NCBI RefSeq assembly: GCF_001469955.1
Contig: NZ_LOPU01000029.1
Coordinates: 248,001-312,000, forward strand
DNA length: 64,000 nt
From: Haloprofundus marisrubri
GTDB taxonomy: Archaea > Halobacteriota > Halobacteria > Halobacteriales > Haloferacaceae
Direction of reading: 5' to 3'
Positions within the stretch are counted from its first letter, which is position 1. Every line of letters starts with the position of its first letter. This document shows positions 7,619 through 16,054 of this stretch, one piece after another. The notes below the pieces were generated by a model, which had not been told where the DNA came from, made no database searches, and saw nothing but the letters and a program-made list of their open reading frames with translations. The translations under genes were made by a program, and so were the position numbers.

Positions 7619-7781
7619 TTTCTCAAGCTCTGGGTTCAGAGCGTGACAGAAGGTCCGACATGGTAATCAGACACTCTCAGGACCTATTGACCCGGATATC
7701 CGAGAGTAGAACACAAGGCAAGACAGGTACGACACACCCCCCTCTCGGTTTTGACTTCGTAGTAGCGACTGCTTGCTGAGC

Positions 7782-7801
7782 TCACCCTCTCTATTCAGCA
7801 C
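7782..7801 (-). repeat. Dispersed GCTGAATA motif, copy B
   Basis: On the minus strand this 20-mer reads GTGCTGAATAGAGAGGGTGA, identical over all 20 nt to 30258-30277 on the plus strand, 22 kb away. Such identity in non-coding DNA suggests a shared mobile-element origin. Confidence 0.65.
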
Positions 7802-7838
7802 GCGCCTTCTGACAGGGAATAGGTAGTTCGTTGTAACC

Positions 7839-7867
7839 GTTGCTGAATACAGAGCGCGTCTCGGTCA
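7839..7867 (+). repeat. Dispersed GCTGAATA motif, copy C
   Basis: The core TGCTGAATACAGAGCGC followed by TCTCGGTCA resembles the copy at 30901-30928 (minus strand, CTGAATACAGAGCGCAAG, then TCGGTCA). It faces away from copy B at 7782. Confidence 0.55.
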
Positions 7868-7930
7868 CTCATTTCACTCGTGATCGCTGTCACGTAGAGA
7901 GTGTAAGCGTATCGAGAGGTAGACGTGTGC

Positions 7931-8335
7931 TTAGCTCAGAGCAGGCGCTCGGTAGTAGTGACGGAGCAGTTGCGACACGGGCATAGCCCATGAAAACGCA
8001 AGTACGAACTGAAGCACCGCCCCAAGATACTGTCGGGGGACAATCAGCCAAAGGATGAGGGTTGCCACACAGATACAGACAAGCGTCACGACCACCGCTG
8101 TCACGTCGTTAACGTCTTGCAGGTCAGTATCGGCCAATCCAACGGTCGCCACGATCCCACAAACCACCCCCAGTCCGATGGCCGCTATCGTCGCCTCGAG
8201 TGAGGCGATTCGACGGGTAGGCTCGATGAGCAGTAGCCATGGAGTCCCTACGAGCGCAATCAAGAACATTCGGAGAGTTCGCGCCCGCTGGTTAGTGCCG
8301 TACAGCGGGTGCGTCTCCGAGGAGGGCTGATTCAT
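7931..8335 (-). CDS. Four-TM membrane protein of unknown function
   Basis: A 134-aa protein from MNQPSSETHPLYGTN. The longer in-frame start at 8518 is less likely since the extension runs through a strong hairpin (8408-8432) and has no resemblance to a signal sequence. Predicted helices lie near 22-38, 46-68, 78-100 and 104-124. The C-terminus LLRHYYRAPALS is basic. No family is recognised. Confidence 0.65.
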   Translation of the reverse strand: MNQPSSETHPLYGTNQRARTLRMFLIALVGTPWLLLIEPTRRIASLEATIAAIGLGVVCGIVATVGLADTDLQDVNDVTAVVVTLVCICVATLILWLIVPRQYLGAVLQFVLAFSWAMPVSQLLRHYYRAPALS

Positions 8336-8407
8336 GAGATGAATTGGAAAGAGTACGAGGATATCTGTTTCCCCTACCCCACCGAACGCACTGTAACGTT
8401 CGTGAAC

Positions 8408-8432
8408 TGCCTCGGGGCTTGACCCCGAGGCA
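8408..8432. repeat. Strong isolated hairpin, 10-bp stem
   Basis: TGCCTCGGGG pairs perfectly with CCCCGAGGCA around the loop CTTGA. No gene ends at this place on either strand, so a simple terminator role is not obvious. It resembles hairpins I associate with haloarchaeal IS200/IS605-type ends; this is inference. Confidence 0.5.
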
Positions 8433-8582
8433 CTCGCCTTGTTTTCTCTGTAGATCTCCCCAACGGGTATTCCTCTACTGAGCGAGTGAAACGAACAACA
8501 CTCGTATACTGAACTCATCCTCTCAGTTCAGCGCACAGTTTCTATCAGATTCAGAGGCGTTCAACGCTGCTGTACATGTGGG

Positions 8583-9392
8583 TCACTCCTCCTCAGACTC
8601 AACTCGTACCGCATTCGTTTGAAAACGCTCGACAGTCATCTTAGCCCATTGGATCGCGTCTGGCGTATCATTGATAATCAATGCAGTGATGAATGGACCA
8701 TCGCGAAGTTCAATCGCCATTTGCGGACGAACACCTTCTGTCACAATCACGCCGAATGGCACTGTCATGTCTGTCTCGTAAATGACAGCGCGCTCTAATA
8801 CTGCGGCCAGAGCGGTAGTATGCTGATCTCGAAGTGAGTTCACAAGAGGAGTTGGAAGTACTAGTTCCGCCGTGAGTCCGCTATCGATGAGTTTGCGGAA
8901 TCGCTCGACGTATCCCGGTGAAACGACAGGGGCAACACCACCAGCGCTCTCTGCACCCTCCAAGAGATTCCACACTGCTTCGAGATGTCGCTCAGCGTCG
9001 GTTTCGTCAGGCCGAACGACCTCTGCACCGACCAGCGCAGCTGGATCGACTGTGTCTCCAGGAAAGTCAGCGAGTAAATCACCGACGTGAGCAGTCTCGA
9101 CGAGCGTATCGTAGCGGGCAAGCGCTGTCACACCGAACAGTGTCGGAACGAATTCATCTTCGACTGACTTGACGAGCCCTGCATCCTGAAGTTGTGAGAG
9201 ACTCTTGTAGATCGTCGACTTCGAATCGGGGAGTACATCGACGAGTTCGTGTCTCGGCCGTGGGTCTTCGACGAGCGACCTGAGGACGCCGTGACGAAGC
9301 CGAAGTAATTCGGCGAGGTCTTCTCCTTCCATGCCGTCACGAGCTTTTCGGAGTACATCAACCCCACTGTCAAGCGGGTTGCGTCCGCGCAC
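8583..9392 (-). CDS. FilR1-like transcriptional regulator (winged helix plus FilR1 middle domain)
   Basis: A 269-aa protein. Residues about 25-90 form a winged helix (LLRLRHGVLRSLVEDPRPRHELVDVL, then STIYKSLSQLQDAGLV). Residues about 130-265 match the sensor domain of FilR1/DUF1724 regulators (VVSPGYVERFRKLIDSG, then MTVPFGVIVTEGVRPQMAIEL). It is divergent from the hydrolase gene, with only a short gap, so it probably regulates that gene and itself. An alternative start at 9332 (MEGEDLAEL) would widen the gap. Confidence 0.85.
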   Translation of the reverse strand: MRGRNPLDSGVDVLRKARDGMEGEDLAELLRLRHGVLRSLVEDPRPRHELVDVLPDSKSTIYKSLSQLQDAGLVKSVEDEFVPTLFGVTALARYDTLVETAHVGDLLADFPGDTVDPAALVGAEVVRPDETDAERHLEAVWNLLEGAESAGGVAPVVSPGYVERFRKLIDSGLTAELVLPTPLVNSLRDQHTTALAAVLERAVIYETDMTVPFGVIVTEGVRPQMAIELRDGPFITALIINDTPDAIQWAKMTVERFQTNAVRVESEEE

Positions 9393-9445
9393 CTCGGAAT
9401 TTCCGCGTCGGTGTCTTGACGCTCTGGGACGGCGATATCACTAAT

Positions 9446-10336
9446 ATGGATTACACTGAGACCAAACCCGCACAGGGAGCCTTTGAGGGGCAGCAGCTGC
9501 ACGAAATGCGACTATCGGATGGACCGATTCAGTACTACGACGTTGGGTCTGGCGAACCAATACTCTTCGTTCATGGAGCATTTGTCAACGGTGGCCTCTG
9601 GAGGAACGTCTGTAAACCCCTCTCTCGAGACTTTCGCTGTCTCGTCCCGACACTCCCACTGGGTGGGCATCAAATCGCAATGGACCCAGATGCAGATCTG
9701 ACGCCGAAAGGACTCGTGGGTCTGCTCACAGAGTTCCTTGATGAACTCGGCGTTGACCGGGTAACTCTCGTTGGCAACGACACGGGCGGTGCACTCTGTC
9801 AAGTGTTCCTTGCAGAGCACCCCGACCGCGTCGAGCGGCTGGTACTGACGAACTGCGACGCATTCGACAACTTCCCTCCGCTTGCGGCCCGTCCGTTCAC
9901 GCTGGCTGCACGGATCCCCGGCCTCGTTGAGCTATTTGCTTTCGCTCTCCGTTCAGACAGGATCCGCCGTCTTGCATTTAAGATCCTCGCAAAGCATCCA
10001 ATCCACCCACAAACTCTCTCCACATACGTTGAGTCATTGAGTAACAACACCGACGTACAACGAGACCTTCGAAAGGTCCTCCTCGGAGTCTCCTCACGAT
10101 ACACGACAGAGGCAGCGAAGACGTTCTCGGCGTTCGATGGTCCCGTGTTGATCGTGTGGGCCCCTGAAGATCCGGTGTTCCCTCTCGAAGACGCCGAAAA
10201 ATTGGTTGAGAGCTTCCCAAACGCACAGCTTAGGCAAGTCCAGAACTCGTACGCGTTCATTGCTGAAGATCAGCCCGAAAGGCTCACGAAGCTGCTTTCG
10301 GAGTTTCTCGAAGCTCCACTCCCGACCAGCTCTTAA
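9446..10336 (+). CDS. Alpha/beta hydrolase, haloalkane-dehalogenase-like, lacking the usual catalytic His
   Basis: A 296-aa alpha/beta hydrolase; an in-frame ATG at 9416 would add 10 residues. The oxyanion region reads LFVHGAFVNGG and the nucleophile elbow GNDTGG puts Asp112 in the nucleophile position, as in dehalogenases and epoxide hydrolases. The acid region is VWAPEDPVFP. Where the catalytic His is expected, before the EDQPERL helix, the sequence reads QNSYAFIAEDQPE, with no His. The enzyme may therefore use another residue, stop at an ester intermediate, or bind without catalysis. It is divergent from a FilR1-like regulator, which suggests induction by a small molecule. Confidence 0.85.
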   Translation: MDYTETKPAQGAFEGQQLHEMRLSDGPIQYYDVGSGEPILFVHGAFVNGGLWRNVCKPLSRDFRCLVPTLPLGGHQIAMDPDADLTPKGLVGLLTEFLDELGVDRVTLVGNDTGGALCQVFLAEHPDRVERLVLTNCDAFDNFPPLAARPFTLAARIPGLVELFAFALRSDRIRRLAFKILAKHPIHPQTLSTYVESLSNNTDVQRDLRKVLLGVSSRYTTEAAKTFSAFDGPVLIVWAPEDPVFPLEDAEKLVESFPNAQLRQVQNSYAFIAEDQPERLTKLLSEFLEAPLPTSS

Positions 10337-10859
10337 GCCTCGCTAGTACGATACCAGCCGACGTCGTCTGTGGTGAGCACACTCGCAATCACACCTGTTG
10401 TGATTAGTCTCGATCGTACATTCACCCGATCCTCGTTTCTATCTCGTCTACTACTCCTATCCACGACAAGGGTTTCCCGGGTGCTGCTGCTCAGAGGAGG
10501 GCGTACTAGTGGGTTGGAGAGGGCAACGTAGTCTTTGGCGGGGACAACTGCATTGGCGATTTTATCTCAAGCACTAGCGACAGAGAAGCAAAAATTGGAT
10601 ACAAAATGGTGTAGCTGTCGCTTTCCGCACTATTCATACATTCTAACTCTCGAGTGTAATCCGAGCTTTGTTACTATTGACTCGACAGAATATCCCAAAG
10701 CATCTCAGTTCACTAATATTTCAACCGCCAATTGTTGCGATTCTTTGATAGTCGAGATTACAAGAGGACTGGTCGGTATTTTGGAACCAGTCTTGTACAT
10801 TCCACTCTATGTCTGTGTTCAGCGCGAAATTTACTCCTCAACGACAATAGATACTCGTA
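10337..10859. other. Intergenic region, 523 nt, no gene supported
   Basis: The first half is GC-rich like the hydrolase gene, and the second half is AT-rich like the glycan island, so the composition boundary of the island falls here. GACTGGT (10767-10773) and ACCAGTC (10786-10792) form a short hairpin that lies 68 nt beyond the flippase stop and could take part in ending that transcript. The open frame at 10535 has cysteine- and threonine-rich composition and I do not accept it. Confidence 0.5.
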
Positions 10860-12335
10860 TTATGCTAAAAATGAGGTCAGAAATTCCTTGGCGATTTGGA
10901 CATCCTGTCTTGGGATTGCGTTCGTGAGTAGTGCAATTAGCAAGTAAATAATTCCACCAACCGGTGGCACTATCACGAGTGCTAATAGTCCCTCAATTGA
11001 GTAAGCAATAAAAATAATTAGCGGCCCTGCAATTGCTGATGTTAGGAGAATTCTTGTAGCCATTTTCCAATGAACTGGTGAATAGCCAAGGTATTTTGCA
11101 CAAATCACTTGTGTAATCGGGAGGCATGAGTAACCTATCGTTGTCGCTATCGCTGCACCTTCAATCCCGTACCGAGGAATTAGAACTAAGTTTAGTGCAA
11201 AATTGATTATCGCAGTCACACCAGTTGCGACGACTACTGGCCTTAAGTTTTCGTAGGATTGAGAGATACCAAATATTGGTCGGGCAATAGCGAACGCGAC
11301 AGTTCCAGGTAGCAGAATCAATAGCGGCGAAATCGCTGGCTCATATTCTATTCCAAAGTACAACGGGACAAAGATCTCGGATAATGCGGCCAATCCAAAC
11401 GCAAGGAGAATTGTCAACAAAGACACATAACGCGTCGTTTGTGTTGCGAGCTCGCTGATTTTACTGAAGTTTTCATTATCCCAATAATCAGCGACTGTAT
11501 GCGTGAAAACTAATTGTAGCGATTGAGGCGCAATCCACAGCATCTCAACGAGTACGAGAGCCGCTCGATAATACCCTATTTCAGTTTCGGAGACTGTCAA
11601 GCGTAACATCAAGATGTCGATATGATAGAGAGTACTAATAAAGAACGCACACAGGATGCTTCCTAAATTGAAAAATAACAAATTTCGAGTAGAGAAATTT
11701 GAGGAAACATTTGCAAATGTACTGGAGAGGTCAAGTTGTCCCCGGAGGAGGTAGATCCCAGCACTCGTGACCAGAGTACAGGAAACAATATGTCCAATCA
11801 TCACCCCCACGACGCCATACCCAGAATATGCTAATCCGACAGCTAAACCAGCAAACGACAATCGCTTTAGGATAGTTAGTGGCTCTGAATATCTCTCCAG
11901 TTTCAAGCCCATTAGTGCACGACGTACTAATCCACTGTACTGCATTGCGATCGCGTAAGCTGCAAGCAGATAGAACAGCACCGTGTACTCCTGACCAAGA
12001 TGTCTCTCAACAACTCCAAAGTATGCTACTCCTGCAAATAACCCGGCTGTGATAAGGGCAAGTATTCCTGCGAGTCGAAAGAGTACGTTCCAAACGTCGT
12101 CAACCCATCCTTCTCCCCTTGATCGACCAAAATAGGCCTGAGCAGCGTTAGTGATACCAGAACTCATCAGTATTTGAGTAATACCAAATATCGAGAGAAC
12201 TGTCGCATACTCTCCGTACTTTGCAGTGCCTAACAGACGAGCGATTAGAGGTGTGGAGATTAGTCCAATTAGGATCGTGATTATTTTCGCGCCGAAGACA
12301 GACCCAAATGCTGAAGATATTGATCGATTACTCAT
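10860..12335 (-). CDS. Oligosaccharide flippase, Wzx/MATE-like
   Basis: A 491-aa integral membrane protein with about 14 predicted helices, typical in size and pattern of polysaccharide-biosynthesis flippases. The N-terminus (SSAFGSVFGAKIITILIGLISTPLIARLLG) matches the family opening. It probably moves lipid-linked glycans across the membrane for surface glycosylation. Its start overlaps the end of the CapA-like gene by 8 nt, so the two are co-transcribed. The role in haloarchaea would correspond to that of AglR/Agl15, but orthology cannot be settled here. Confidence 0.88.
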   Translation of the reverse strand: MSNRSISSAFGSVFGAKIITILIGLISTPLIARLLGTAKYGEYATVLSIFGITQILMSSGITNAAQAYFGRSRGEGWVDDVWNVLFRLAGILALITAGLFAGVAYFGVVERHLGQEYTVLFYLLAAYAIAMQYSGLVRRALMGLKLERYSEPLTILKRLSFAGLAVGLAYSGYGVVGVMIGHIVSCTLVTSAGIYLLRGQLDLSSTFANVSSNFSTRNLLFFNLGSILCAFFISTLYHIDILMLRLTVSETEIGYYRAALVLVEMLWIAPQSLQLVFTHTVADYWDNENFSKISELATQTTRYVSLLTILLAFGLAALSEIFVPLYFGIEYEPAISPLLILLPGTVAFAIARPIFGISQSYENLRPVVVATGVTAIINFALNLVLIPRYGIEGAAIATTIGYSCLPITQVICAKYLGYSPVHWKMATRILLTSAIAGPLIIFIAYSIEGLLALVIVPPVGGIIYLLIALLTNAIPRQDVQIAKEFLTSFLA

Positions 12336-13614
12336 TCTTGATTCTTTCTAATACCTTTTTAGCACGACGTAACGATTTTTCGAGGACTCTCTGATCGTCT
12401 TCAGATTGGACTTTGCCAAACAAGTTCTCTACCTCCTCTACAACTTTTGGTGTACGTTCATCGGTGGTCACTCCCGTGCGGAGTTCCAATAACGTCCGTA
12501 TTACGTCGTCGTGCGATTCTGTCTGAAAATAATTGAGGAACGCGAGATCCTTCTCAAGCCTCTCTTCCTCTACAGTAATCCCACGAGTGAGGCGGTCAAG
12601 CCCCCAAACAGGATGTTTCAAAGCGGATTCTAAGCGGCCTGTTGGCCAATCTTCAAGCCGAGGAGCGTACGTCGTGTTGAACAGTTTGGCGGCAGAAGCC
12701 TGCCAGTGTGCGCGCTCACCAGCCACCTTGCCCGATTTAGTTAGATACTGACGATATTCTTTTGCTTCACCTGGCGGTATTTTGTCGACAACACCGTCTT
12801 GGGACTCGGTGAGGTGGACTGTGAAATCTTCTAGGTTACCGCGCTTAGCTATTAATTCAACACAATAGCTTCGCAAAGTTGCCGGATATTCTGGTTGATG
12901 AAATAACCAGTTTCCGAGACTGTAGAAAATTGGTGCATCATCATGAATCTCCCATCCTTGTGGGACGTGTGGATGATGTCCAATCACAGCGTCAGCACCG
13001 GCGTCAATCATGGCCCGTAAATGCCGTACCCACGTGATCGGTGGAATAGGGCAATGTTCTACCCCACCATGGGCGTTAATAAAGACAAAGTCATTCGTCT
13101 CTGCGGCATTTCTAATCTGCAGCATTATTGACGGGTCATGGCTCCATGCTACGCCAGGAGTCTCTGGGCCCGCAATTCCGAACTCACGTTGAGCCACTGA
13201 AAACAGTGCAATTGATGTATTATTGAGAGACACAACGTGTGGCGAAAGTGCTTCCGACGACGTATGACCCGCTCCAACAGTCGACAACCCTGCGTTCTCA
13301 CAAGAATCGAGTGTTGCTTCTAAACCCTCTAACCCATAGTCCATCGTGTGGTTGTTTGCTAATCCGACCACGTCATACTCTCTCCCGAGGGTATGAACTG
13401 CACTCCGAGATGTGTGGATATTCGCGCCCCATTTTGGTACAGCATTACCCGCATCTACTGGGGCCTCCAAGTTCGTTACAGATAGATCCGAAGTCGACAA
13501 CAGGTTGCGTATTTGGAGAGAATGTGGATTAGTGTTCCAGTGATCCGATGCCAGCATTGAATCACCGGTGAAAAGTAAGTGATGACGGTCACCTGCCGAG
13601 TTTTCTGAATTCAT
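12328..13614 (-). CDS. CapA-family metallophosphoesterase-like protein
   Basis: A 428-aa protein. Residues about 10-250 match the CapA/PgsA family: LFTGDSML, NLEAPVD, NNHTMDYG, FINAHGGVEH, IGHHPHVPQGWE and YSLGNWLF, covering the expected metal-ligand positions Asp, Asn, His. A roughly 170-residue C-terminal extension is helical and charged. Members act in polyglutamate or capsule formation, mostly with unproven chemistry. The protein has no signal peptide, so a cytoplasmic or membrane-peripheral site is likely. It is the first gene of a two-gene unit with the flippase. Confidence 0.85.
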   Translation of the reverse strand: MNSENSAGDRHHLLFTGDSMLASDHWNTNPHSLQIRNLLSTSDLSVTNLEAPVDAGNAVPKWGANIHTSRSAVHTLGREYDVVGLANNHTMDYGLEGLEATLDSCENAGLSTVGAGHTSSEALSPHVVSLNNTSIALFSVAQREFGIAGPETPGVAWSHDPSIMLQIRNAAETNDFVFINAHGGVEHCPIPPITWVRHLRAMIDAGADAVIGHHPHVPQGWEIHDDAPIFYSLGNWLFHQPEYPATLRSYCVELIAKRGNLEDFTVHLTESQDGVVDKIPPGEAKEYRQYLTKSGKVAGERAHWQASAAKLFNTTYAPRLEDWPTGRLESALKHPVWGLDRLTRGITVEEERLEKDLAFLNYFQTESHDDVIRTLLELRTGVTTDERTPKVVEEVENLFGKVQSEDDQRVLEKSLRRAKKVLERIKNE

Positions 13615-13877
13615 TAAGCAATGAACAAGAATCGGATCACATCAATCAACTGGTTTACTTTGACTCTCAGAACTATTTGATTCGCAGCCAAGCCAATAGT
13701 GATGTCTGCGAAATTTTCTCACACATTCATCGGTGTCTTTGATAATGGAATGTGGACGTACTTTATTCGTGATGAGGTTTTGAAAGCCGACTGATGAGAT
13801 ATTGCTGTAACCACCTTGTCGCTCTCTTCTCATCTAAGTATCTCCAATTCCGACACCTCGCCTCATCGAATGGATAG

Positions 13878-13889
13878 AAATAAAAATAG
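13878..13889 (+). promoter_or_regulatory. TATA-like box of the glycosyltransferase pair
   Basis: AAATAAAAATAG is centred about 25 nt before ATG 13909. This is the spacing expected for a leaderless archaeal transcript starting at the ATG. Nothing else resembling a ribosome-binding site lies in front of the gene. Confidence 0.6.
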
Positions 13890-13908
13890 CGCTTAGTTTC
13901 ATATATTT

Positions 13909-15021
13909 ATGAATATTGGGTTTCAAGGTACAATCGATTATGGAGGTCTTGGAAGATTCACTACTGAATTAGTCAAAGAGCTAGGACCTCTTTGCGACAA
14001 TATTACTGTTTATCCAACTGCGGTCTCTGTTGAAGACCCCGAATCTCATCCTTGGTGGACCGATATTCCAGACAATGTCCAGATAGCTTCCAATAAGGGC
14101 TTGATCAAGAATTTTCTCCGAGACACAACTGAATTTCAAAAACACGACATAGTTCACATTAACTATGCTAGCTTCGGTTCTCCGGCTCTCTTATCCAGAC
14201 TATTCACAAAAACACCTTACGTTTTCACGTTTCATTATGGTGGAGATCCGTCCACCATGTCCGATTCAATCAAATACTCGATCCAATACTCAATTGAGCA
14301 ATCGATTTGCTTACCGATTATCTGTCGGTTCGGAAAAGCAGTTTCTGTTTCCGATTACAATTCCACCAGACTTCCAGATACTAGGGGCTCTGAGGTAGTC
14401 TACAATGGTGGTAGTCCGAGTCTATTTGGATCTGATAGTACTGATATACGCGAGCGATTCGACATCTCAAGGGAAAAAAAGATCATTCTATTCACAGGGA
14501 AGCTACACGGATTCAAAGACGGAGAAACTGTTATCGACGGGTTCGCAAAAGCGTGCCAACTCGTGGACGAGGAGTTAGAACTAGTACTGGCCACTGGATC
14601 TGGTGGGTATGACGAGACAACCATACATGATCATATAAGCAACCATACTACGTTAGCAGATAACATTACTATTGCAAAAGATATTACAGACTCTATTCTC
14701 AAATCTCTTTACGAAGAATCTGATGTCTTTGTATTCCCTTCTTACGCAGAATCATTCGGAATCGTGTTTTTAGAAGCTATGGAGGCTGGTACCCCAATTG
14801 TTCACTCAGATCAGGGTGCGGCTCCTGAAATCGTATCTAATGCTGGGTTGGAGATCGAGGCTAAGAATTCAGAGGAGTGCGCAGAGATGATTGTTCAAAT
14901 AGTTACTAATAAGGATACTAAATCAGAACTTATCAACCGGGGACATGATCGCCGAAATGACTTTTCCTGGAACAAAGCAGCGCACGAATATTATAAAATA
15001 TATGAGAATTTAGTCAAATGA
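13909..15021 (+). CDS. Glycosyltransferase family 4
   Basis: A 370-aa GT-B fold glycosyltransferase, probably transferring an activated sugar to a lipid-linked glycan. The N-terminal domain holds GLGRFTTELVKELG; the C-terminal domain carries FTGKLHGFKDGETVIDGF and the nucleotide-binding signature SYAESFGIVFLEAMEAGTPIV with the E-x7-E spacing. The next gene overlaps it by 4 nt. It is AT-rich and uses A/T-ending codons freely, unlike genes outside the island, which suggests horizontal transfer. Sugar and linkage are unknown. Confidence 0.9.
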   Translation: MNIGFQGTIDYGGLGRFTTELVKELGPLCDNITVYPTAVSVEDPESHPWWTDIPDNVQIASNKGLIKNFLRDTTEFQKHDIVHINYASFGSPALLSRLFTKTPYVFTFHYGGDPSTMSDSIKYSIQYSIEQSICLPIICRFGKAVSVSDYNSTRLPDTRGSEVVYNGGSPSLFGSDSTDIRERFDISREKKIILFTGKLHGFKDGETVIDGFAKACQLVDEELELVLATGSGGYDETTIHDHISNHTTLADNITIAKDITDSILKSLYEESDVFVFPSYAESFGIVFLEAMEAGTPIVHSDQGAAPEIVSNAGLEIEAKNSEECAEMIVQIVTNKDTKSELINRGHDRRNDFSWNKAAHEYYKIYENLVK

Positions 15022-16046
15022 GGGTCACAATGTTAACAAAGTGGTTAGTACCATGGAATGGAACGTGTCAAGTTTGTGTTCGAGTGGCAGAAGGTTTGGT
15101 TGAGCGTGGGCACGCTGTGTCTATCATAACGAATGAATCGGACACCAAAACCAATTGGATAGATGATAATATAAATATCGTCACCAAACCGAGAAAGCCA
15201 ATTGAAGGATATAAAATAATCAAAGAACATATATCCAACTTCGGTCCAGATATTCTACACTCGCACGACAACATGGGCTATTACTTCGAATTATTTTCGA
15301 TACCCCACGTAGTAACTAGCCATAGTAATTGGCCTCGTTCGTGGTTCTTAAGTAAGAAACACATTATCGAGGGGGTGGGGTTAGAAATACCCCATGATAT
15401 TCTAATGCGCATGTCAGATAAAGTGGTATCTGTTTCTAATTATTCAAAATCGCAGTTACGCAAAAGGGGTATTGAATCGTCACGTGTGTATAATGGTATC
15501 ACTGATAAAGTCAACGATCGAGAATACAATGATGGGGTCAATGCACTATTTGTTGGTCGTATTGGGCCGAGGAAAGGAAAACATCTCCCTGAAATCTGGA
15601 AATCGGTTACCGAACAGTCAAATAACTGTAATTTAGATGTCATTGGCTATCCTGCAGACAAGGGTTTAGTCAAGGAACTCAAGAATATTCAGGGAGTAAC
15701 TATTCACGGTAGTGTTGATTCGATCAAACCGTTTTATCAAAGTTCAGATGTTCTGTTGTTCCCCTCTAGAGCCGAGGCGTGCCCACTAACCGTATTGGAG
15801 GCCCAACAAAATGGATGCCCAGTTATTGCATTTGACATCTGTTCCCATAGGGAACTGATTGATACTGGATCTACTGGGTCAGTCATTCCAGCCTACGAAA
15901 CCACAAAATTCGCTCAGGAGGCACTTAGTTGGGCCAAAACTCACAACTCTGAAGTATCTAGCGCCTGTGAATCCTGGATTTCCAATAAATTTTCAAACGA
16001 AATGATGATCGATGAATACGTCAATATTTATCTATCTATGTTATAG
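15018..16046 (+). CDS. Glycosyltransferase family 4
   Basis: A 342-aa GT-B fold enzyme. Early residues hold the CQVCVRVAEGLVERGHAV segment and LHSHDNMGYYF; the donor domain has FVGRIGPRKGKHLPEIW and SRAEACPLTVLEAQQNGCPV. The E-x7-E motif is intact. Its ATG overlaps the stop of the previous GT (ATGA), so the two probably work in succession on the same glycan. It converges with the phosphodiesterase gene, 8 nt apart. AT-rich like its neighbour. Confidence 0.9.
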   Translation: MRVTMLTKWLVPWNGTCQVCVRVAEGLVERGHAVSIITNESDTKTNWIDDNINIVTKPRKPIEGYKIIKEHISNFGPDILHSHDNMGYYFELFSIPHVVTSHSNWPRSWFLSKKHIIEGVGLEIPHDILMRMSDKVVSVSNYSKSQLRKRGIESSRVYNGITDKVNDREYNDGVNALFVGRIGPRKGKHLPEIWKSVTEQSNNCNLDVIGYPADKGLVKELKNIQGVTIHGSVDSIKPFYQSSDVLLFPSRAEACPLTVLEAQQNGCPVIAFDICSHRELIDTGSTGSVIPAYETTKFAQEALSWAKTHNSEVSSACESWISNKFSNEMMIDEYVNIYLSML

Positions 16047-16054
16047 TGATGTAC

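Larger units (their letters stand above)
7619..7930. other. Intergenic region with two inverted GCTGAATA motifs
   Basis: No gene is seen in these 312 nt. Two copies of a dispersed motif lie in opposite orientation at 7782-7801 and 7839-7867, about 40 nt apart. The region is probably a mobile-element scar between two small-gene blocks. Confidence 0.5.

Noticed and set aside
10535-10927. 130-codon plus-strand frame before the flippase end
   Set aside because: Composition is unlike haloarchaeal proteins, it overlaps the flippase 3' end, and no family or promoter supports it.
13642-13833. 63-codon minus-strand frame upstream of the CapA-like gene
   Set aside because: Basic Ser/Arg-rich composition and no recognised motif; a promoter region is more likely.
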